From contig NZ_QPIP01000011.1 in assembly GCF_003344345.1 (NCBI RefSeq), positions 1-28,656 of the forward strand: a DNA stretch of 28,656 nt. Reading direction: 5' to 3'. The DNA comes from Wolbachia endosymbiont of Cylisticus convexus. GTDB lineage: Bacteria; Pseudomonadota; Alphaproteobacteria; Rickettsiales; Anaplasmataceae. Both the position numbers and the translations under genes were made by a program. The notes under the pieces were generated by a model. The model saw nothing but the letters and a program-made list of their open reading frames with translations. It ran no database searches and was not told the DNA's origin. Of this stretch, positions 24,711 to 28,656 are shown piece by piece; position 1 is the first letter of the stretch; each line of letters starts with the position of its first letter.

Positions 24711-25193
24711 TTAACCAAGCTCATGCCCATGATCATCACCAACAGATGGTGAAGGACCAGGCGAAAAAGATTGGCCATGGTAATCACCTGCATCATGCAT
24801 GTCATGCAAACCATCAGCACTATGAGCTATTTCATTATTAGCATGGGGATAATCATCTGGATGAGGACCTCCATCACCTTCTGATGGCATATCTTCTCCA
24901 CCACCACCACCTGAAAAATATTCAGCAAGGCTTTCAAGAAATTTTATGCCAAACATATTACCTGATTTCCCAAATAACGTTACTAGACTGCTACCACTGA
25001 CCAAACCTTCGAACACATTACCATAAGCAGCAATTGCTCCTTCATGAAAGTTGAATATCCACTTCATTCCATCCACAATTGTTGCAACAGAGTCACTATG
25101 ACCAAGACCAAGACCGCTTTTCTCACTAGCGGCTTCCTGGTGCTGCTGCTGTGCCTGCCATTCTGCAATATTTGGACCTTGAGCTTCACTCAT
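24711..25193 (-). CDS. Small Gly/His/Asp-rich protein of unknown function
   Basis: A 160-residue protein I do not recognise. Residues 1-30 are Gln/Ala-rich; 31-92 form a moderately hydrophobic helical stretch (MKWIFNFHEGAIAAYGNVFE, LVTLFGKSGNMFGIKFLESL); then GGGGGEDMPSEGDGG leads into a tail with many His and Asp (HPDDYPHANN, HSADGLHDMHDAGDYHG, DDHGHELG). Such a His/Asp tail could bind divalent metals, but this is speculation. No signal peptide or membrane segment is clear. It is 42 bp upstream of dxr on the same strand and may share its transcript. Confidence 0.75.
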   Translation of the reverse strand: MSEAQGPNIAEWQAQQQHQEAASEKSGLGLGHSDSVATIVDGMKWIFNFHEGAIAAYGNVFEGLVSGSSLVTLFGKSGNMFGIKFLESLAEYFSGGGGGEDMPSEGDGGPHPDDYPHANNEIAHSADGLHDMHDAGDYHGQSFSPGPSPSVGDDHGHELG

Positions 25194-25413
25194 AAATTTT
25201 TATTCTAAGCCTTAAGCTATTATTTTATCACAAACATCGCAAAATATCAATAAGGCTCTTAAATATAGCTAACCTCTATCATCTAAGTTCTTGTATCACA
25301 ATTTTCAGACACTGGTTTCTGTTTAAAAGAGGGTATCATCCGACATTGGGAACTAGGTTTTATTTTTTGTAAATTTATATTAAACCTCTTTCGAAACTCA
25401 AGTATTAAGTTCG
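25194..25413. other. Spacer before the IS110 remnant
   Basis: No gene seen. CAGACACTGGTTTCTG at about 25307-25322 vaguely recalls the palindromic-repeat word CAGACACTGGAATCC but does not extend. The left end of the IS110 element probably falls in this stretch or just after it; I cannot fix it. Confidence 0.35.
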
Positions 25414-25576
25414 AGATTGTAAATTCCAGGAATTAAGTTAAACTATCATGGGCGTGTGCGACTGGCAGAACCGTGTCTATCAAGGTACGCTACTAGCCCA
25501 TCTCTCGATACGTTTGAACAGTTGTGTGGTATGCACCCGTTTACAATCTTAAATTAATTAAACTATCGAGGTTATA
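25414..25576 (+). ncRNA. Structured region upstream of an IS110 gene: candidate relict bridge RNA
   Basis: Elements of the IS110 group carry a bridge RNA in the non-coding end before the recombinase gene. Here 163 bases sit in that place and show nested complementarity: AGATTGTAAA (25414-25423) pairs with TTTACAATCT (25540-25549), and inside it ATGGGC (25448-25453) pairs with GCCCAT (25496-25501). A direct repeat TTAAACTATC flanks the inner part (about 25438-25447 and 25558-25567). It is richer in GC than the surroundings. The recombinase is broken, so any RNA is a relic. Supported by position and pairing only. Confidence 0.35.
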
Positions 25577-26290
25577 ATGATTACATCTTATCAAAATTTT
25601 ATTGGCATTGACATCTTCTTATTGACAAAAATATTGCCACGCATCGAGCTAATACCCGTAAAGTAAAAAGCTTTATCTTGTCTCACGGAACTTTAGCAAA
25701 GTCCGATAAATCAGATGCAAGAGCTCTTGCTCAATATGGATTTGAATGTTATAGAACTCTCTCTCTATTTGTACCCACTTCTGAAAAGCAATCAACCTTG
25801 GTTGCACTTTTTCAACGTCGTTACGCAAATGAGAGTCCAAGAGAAATGTAGGCTTGCAGCATCTAAAAGCAACTATATAAAGGAAAGTTGTCAAAAAGCA
25901 ATCGATTTTTTAACAGTCAAATAAATGAACTCAACAATACCATGCAAAAAATTGTTGATGAAAATCCAGAGTTACAAAAGCGCCAAAAAATCCTTAGAAC
26001 GGTAGCAGGAGTAGGTAAAAAATTATCTCAAGATTTTGTATGCTTGATGCCAGAACTTGGCTGTTTAAGTAGAGGAAAAGTTGCAAATCTTGCTGGACCA
26101 TCCAAAAGAAAGTGGTAAAACTATTGGATACCGAAGAATAACAGGTGGTAGAAGCAATAAAGCTTTTTACGTCTGCCATGGCTGCTGCAAAGCCCAAATC
26201 TGCACTTGGTGCCTTTTATTCCAAGCTTGTTGAAAGTGGTAAGGAAGATGGTAAGCGCTAATGCGTAAAATTATAGTTATTGCCAATTAA
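25577..26290 (+). pseudogene. IS110-family transposase remnant, deleted and frameshifted
   Basis: ATG 25577 reads MITSYQNFIGIDI, the first-Asp region of the DEDD RuvC-like domain, then the frame breaks. The next pieces, each in another frame, are KNIATHRANTRKVKSF, then LSHGTLAKSDKSDARALAQY (the KxDxxDA block), RLAASKSNYIKESCQKAIDF, INELNNTMQKIVDENPELQK, the C-terminal domain ILRTVAGVGKKLSQDFVCLM and LGCLSRGKVANLAG, ESGKTIGYRRITGGRSNKAF, and ALMRKIIVIAN at the end. KVKSF joins directly to LSHGT, so roughly 70-90 residues with the second catalytic residue (Glu) are missing. At least five frame changes occur. Family call is firm; the element is dead. Confidence 0.85.
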
Positions 26291-26606
26291 AGAATTTGCA
26301 TATTTAAAGATTTACACAGCAATGGCTGAAATTAGTTATGTAAATAATACACAGATTTAAAGTACTATATTCATTGACTTAAGCAGGTTTAATATAAAGT
26401 TCTATTTCTATGACAAACGGGTTTTTATTGCCCATATGATTGGGTACAGTTGCAAAATGACACAAATAAAAATTTTTAAAAAACATAGTTGATGGATGGT
26501 GTCTGTGCATTATTGGGCATTAACCATATCTCAGCTTGACATTTTCTTTCCTGATAGATTGAAAATTGAGTTGAGCTAAAAATGCGGTTTGACACACTTT
26601 TTTGAA
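26291..26606. other. Spacer after the IS110 remnant
   Basis: No gene seen in 316 bp. It probably includes the right flank of the IS110 element, whose exact end I cannot place, and the second copy of the 25-bp repeat (26474-26498). Confidence 0.5.
26474..26498 (+). repeat. 25-bp interspersed repeat, copy 2
   Basis: Identical over 25 bases to 1304-1328 in the same orientation. It lies 184 bp after the IS110 remnant. The bases beyond both ends differ between the copies. Confidence 0.6.
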
Positions 26607-26807
26607 CCATACGAGTCAAGTTACGCCTAATATAGCAACCATTTAAGGTTTATTTGTTATATTTATTTTTTAAGAAATCTTGATCTAAAATAAGATAATT
26701 TTTTTTAAAGAGTCTATAAATTACTAATTTTATCGTTTAATGTCTAAAATAATTTTTACCGCTTCTCTTCTTTCTTATGCCACTTTTCCTTAACTTGACG
26801 CCTATGG
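26607..26807 (-). mobile_element. MITE with CCATACGCGTCAAGTTAAG-type ends, copy 2 (inverted)
   Basis: The sequence is the reverse complement of most of the element at 18759-18975, including AATATAGCAACCATTTAAG and the stretch from GATCTAAAATAAGATAATTT to ACCGCTTCTCTTC. Its left end (CCATACGAGTCAAGTTA) is worn and about 15 bp is missing or changed next to it; its right end (CTTAACTTGACGCCTATGG) is clean. No target duplication is seen. The right flank TTTATTTTACACTCCC equals the right flank of the decayed IS at 10339. Confidence 0.85.
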
Positions 26808-26904
26808 TTTATTTTACACTCCCTTTCGTTATACTTAACATGGAAACAAAGGGCCTTTTCACAATCTTCTATCTATCGTTTCTTAAACCACTCCCCTGAA
26901 CGGA

Positions 26905-27066
26905 CAATGGCGTCAACTTAAGGAAAAATATCAGCGATCGTGTATAAAATTTCTCTCTAAAACTTTTACCATAAAATTACCTAAAAACTGAAAGAAATAG
27001 CACTTTTGTTTCTATTTTATTTCAACAAAGAAGTTGCTAAGGTAGGCTCTTAAGTTGATGCCATTG
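26905..27066 (+). mobile_element. Second miniature element with CAATGGCGTCAACTTAAG ends
   Basis: The left end CAATGGCGTCAACTTAAG and the inverse of the right end (CAATGGCATCAACTTAAG) differ by one base and bound 162 bp without coding capacity. The flanks are CCTGAACGGA (26895-26904) and CCTGAACAGA (27067-27076), a 10-bp target duplication with one mismatch. The ends resemble those of the other MITE (GGCGTCAACTTAAGG versus GGCGTCAAGTTAAGG), so the two families may use related transposases. It lies just downstream of hemA. Confidence 0.8.
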
Positions 27067-27101
27067 CCTGAACAGATACGTCAATGATCCCTCAGTTACA
27101 T

Positions 27102-28319
27102 CTAGTGGTCAAACAAATTCAAAGGGATGTTGATCTTCTCAAAAACTTTTACAAGAGATGCTGTTAAATGCTCTATCATTTCATCTGTATGATAAGGTGT
27201 AGGGGTAATACGGAAGCGCTCAGTTCCCTTTGAAATTGTTGGATAATTTATATGTTGAACATATACTCCATACTCATCAAATAACAATTTTGACGCTTTT
27301 TTGGACAATTCGGGATCACCAATTATTATTGGAATTATATGAGTTTCTGTTTGAATAAAATTCACTCCTGCATTTCTCAGTGAGTCTTTTACTTTTTTAA
27401 CAACCTGTTTTTGCTTCTCTCTTTCAACATTGCTTGATTTTAAATGTTCAACGCTTGCTTTTGCTGCCGCTGCTAAAACGGGCGACATAGCAGTAGTAAA
27501 AATAAATCCTGGAGCTGAACTTCTTATTACATCCACCAAGCTCTTTGAAGACGCTATATACCCACCCATCACTCCAAACGCTTTTGATAACGTACCCTGA
27601 ATAACGGTTATTCTATCTATCAAGCCTTCTCTTTCTGCAATTCCACCACCACGAAGGCCATACATGCCAACTGCGTGCACCTCATCCAAATAGGTAATTG
27701 CATTATACTGATCTGCCAGATCACATATCGCTTCAAGCGGTGCTACATCACCATCCATTGAATATACGGATTCAAGCGCTATTATTTTCGGCATTTTTAC
27801 ACCTATAGACCTTAGCAGCTGCTCTAAGTGATCAATGTCATTATGTCTAAATATGTGTTTTGGTCTTTTGCCTGATTTTATACCTTCTATCATTGAAGAA
27901 TGGTTTTTCTCATCTGAAAAAATTACCACACCTGGAATAACAGACGATAAAGTGCTAAGTGTAGTTTGATTAGCAAGGTAGCCACAAGCAAAAGTTAAAG
28001 CAGCTTCTTTTTGATGCAAATCAGCTAAAGACTTCTCAAGCTCAACAACTTCTTTTGTCGTACCGGATATATTTCTCGTTCCTCCAGCACCAACAGATGA
28101 ATTTTGAATAGCAGCGATAACACTCTCATTCTGCGACATTCCCAGATAATTATTACTGCACCAGACAATAACTTCCCTATTTCTTTCATAATCCATAATA
28201 TAGGGAAGCCTGCCGGGCAATGACGCAAAATGCGTGAACTCACGATAGCGCCCTTCTTCTTTTATATCTTTGATTTTACTTGAAAATATTTCTTCGTAGT
28301 CTACCAAGTTTCTATCCAT
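27102..28319 (-). CDS. hemA: 5-aminolevulinate synthase
   Basis: The alphaproteobacterial C4-pathway enzyme that condenses glycine and succinyl-CoA to 5-aminolevulinate, the start of haem synthesis. The 405-residue PLP enzyme (alpha-oxoamine synthase family) shows WCSNNYLGM, the glycine-rich [11 protein letters not shown] (78-88), [11 protein letters not shown] with Asp212 and His215, and the PLP lysine K246 in [14 protein letters not shown], plus [11 protein letters not shown] near the end. Length is normal for the family. Upstream on the same strand, 59 bp away, is the end of a small membrane-protein gene. Intact. Confidence 0.97.
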   Translation of the reverse strand: MDRNLVDYEEIFSSKIKDIKEEGRYREFTHFASLPGRLPYIMDYERNREVIVWCSNNYLGMSQNESVIAAIQNSSVGAGGTRNISGTTKEVVELEKSLADLHQKEAALTFACGYLANQTTLSTLSSVIPGVVIFSDEKNHSSMIEGIKSGKRPKHIFRHNDIDHLEQLLRSIGVKMPKIIALESVYSMDGDVAPLEAICDLADQYNAITYLDEVHAVGMYGLRGGGIAEREGLIDRITVIQGTLSKAFGVMGGYIASSKSLVDVIRSSAPGFIFTTAMSPVLAAAAKASVEHLKSSNVEREKQKQVVKKVKDSLRNAGVNFIQTETHIIPIIIGDPELSKKASKLLFDEYGVYVQHINYPTISKGTERFRITPTPYHTDEMIEHLTASLVKVFEKINIPLNLFDH

Positions 28320-28378
28320 TAATAACTAATAAAATTATAATAAATTATTAAATGATAGACTACTATATTTATTCATTA

Positions 28379-28656
28379 TCAGCCACAACAAGATGTACTT
28401 TTTTGCTTAACATCAAACTTTTCAACCTCATTATTCTCAAGTGAGCTTTTAGGCCTATAGCAGTACGTAATTGTAGCCGCAATAAGACAACAAGCTACAA
28501 CTGCTATTCCTATCGCTAACATTTCCAAGTAAACTGCAACAGCCACTCCTAAGGCAATACCAGCTATTGCAAGTACAGAAGCAGCTACAACATAACTTTT
28601 TGTATTTTTTGAAGCAGCGTTACCCTTGCTTAAATTGCTTGGTATACAGTCTACAG
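28379..28656 (-). CDS. Small two-helix membrane protein, 5' end outside the window
   Basis: An open minus-strand frame enters from the right edge and stops at 28379, giving 91 visible residues. It begins VDCIPSNLSKGNAASKNTKS, then two adjacent hydrophobic segments (VVAASVLAIAGIALGVAVAV and MLAIGIAVVACCLIAATITY) separated by YLE, then a basic/acidic tail KSSLENNEVEKFDVK and a final CCG. The hairpin topology suggests an inner-membrane protein with both ends on one side. The closing Cys pair might bind metal or be modified; this is a guess. Function unknown; it precedes hemA. Confidence 0.7.
   Translation of the reverse strand, partial: VDCIPSNLSKGNAASKNTKSYVVAASVLAIAGIALGVAVAVYLEMLAIGIAVVACCLIAATITYCYRPKSSLENNEVEKFDVKQKSTSCCG

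Noticed and set aside
1..28656. tRNA or rRNA genes, prophage or cytoplasmic-incompatibility (cif-type) genes
   Set aside because: No tRNA T-loop-like block in a cloverleaf context, no rRNA sequence, and no phage structural or deubiquitinase/nuclease cif-like protein was seen. This was by eye only; a covariance-model and HMM scan would be decisive.

Overview
The window looks like a chromosomal segment of Wolbachia or a very close Anaplasmataceae relative. This rests on the low-GC alphaproteobacterial gene content (ALA-synthase hemA, short IF-1, RNase E/G, MEP-pathway dxr, DAP-pathway dapB and murE in an apparently wall-poor lifestyle), the many decayed insertion sequences, the short palindromic repeats built around the word CACTGGGATGAC, and repeat-rich low-complexity proteins of the kind often proposed as host-interaction factors. 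The assignment is by recognition, not by a database search, and strain or supergroup cannot be read from here.

Layout. 1-1213: a complete but frameshifted IS4-family element whose first base is the first base of the window. 1547-4587 (minus): a compact cluster bolA - PLP-dependent Cys/Met enzyme - murE; murE carries an in-frame insertion derived from a palindromic repeat. 4820-8579 (minus): dnaK and an RNase E/G gene, divergent from rpmG (8729, plus). 8930-10385: gene-poor, with a truncated small ORF and a decayed IS whose ends read CCATAGGCGTCAAGTTAAG. 10386-11886 (minus): an unknown protein, frameshifted in an A9 run, divergent from purA (12067, plus). 13503-18662: two large unknown proteins that share a domain (called here the YEMT domain) and flank the overlapping pair infA-maf. 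18759-20990: a miniature element (MITE), a frameshifted Na+/alanine-type symporter and a mosaic of repeat fragments. 20991-22540 (plus): dapB-pstB, overlapping by ATGA. 22657-23506 (plus): a tandem-repeat, ankyrin-like gene with a late frameshift. 23493-25193 (minus): dxr with a small Gly/His/Asp-rich protein gene upstream. 25194-27101: a mobile-element graveyard with an IS110 remnant (including a structured upstream region that may be a relict bridge RNA), an inverted copy of the MITE and a second miniature element with a 10-bp target duplication. 27102-28656 (minus): hemA and the 3' end of a small membrane-protein gene.

How the parts relate. The housekeeping genes are intact and serve precursor supply (DAP/lipid II: dapB, murE; isoprenoids: dxr; haem: hemA; purines: purA), phosphate uptake (pstB) and RNA/protein maintenance (rne/rng, dnaK, infA, rpmG). 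Decay is concentrated in transposases, one transporter and the repeat or unknown genes. The least explained content is the YEMT-domain pair, with a possible third weak member at 10.4-11.9 kb. No tRNA, rRNA, CRISPR array, prophage module or recognisable toxin-antitoxin pair was seen.
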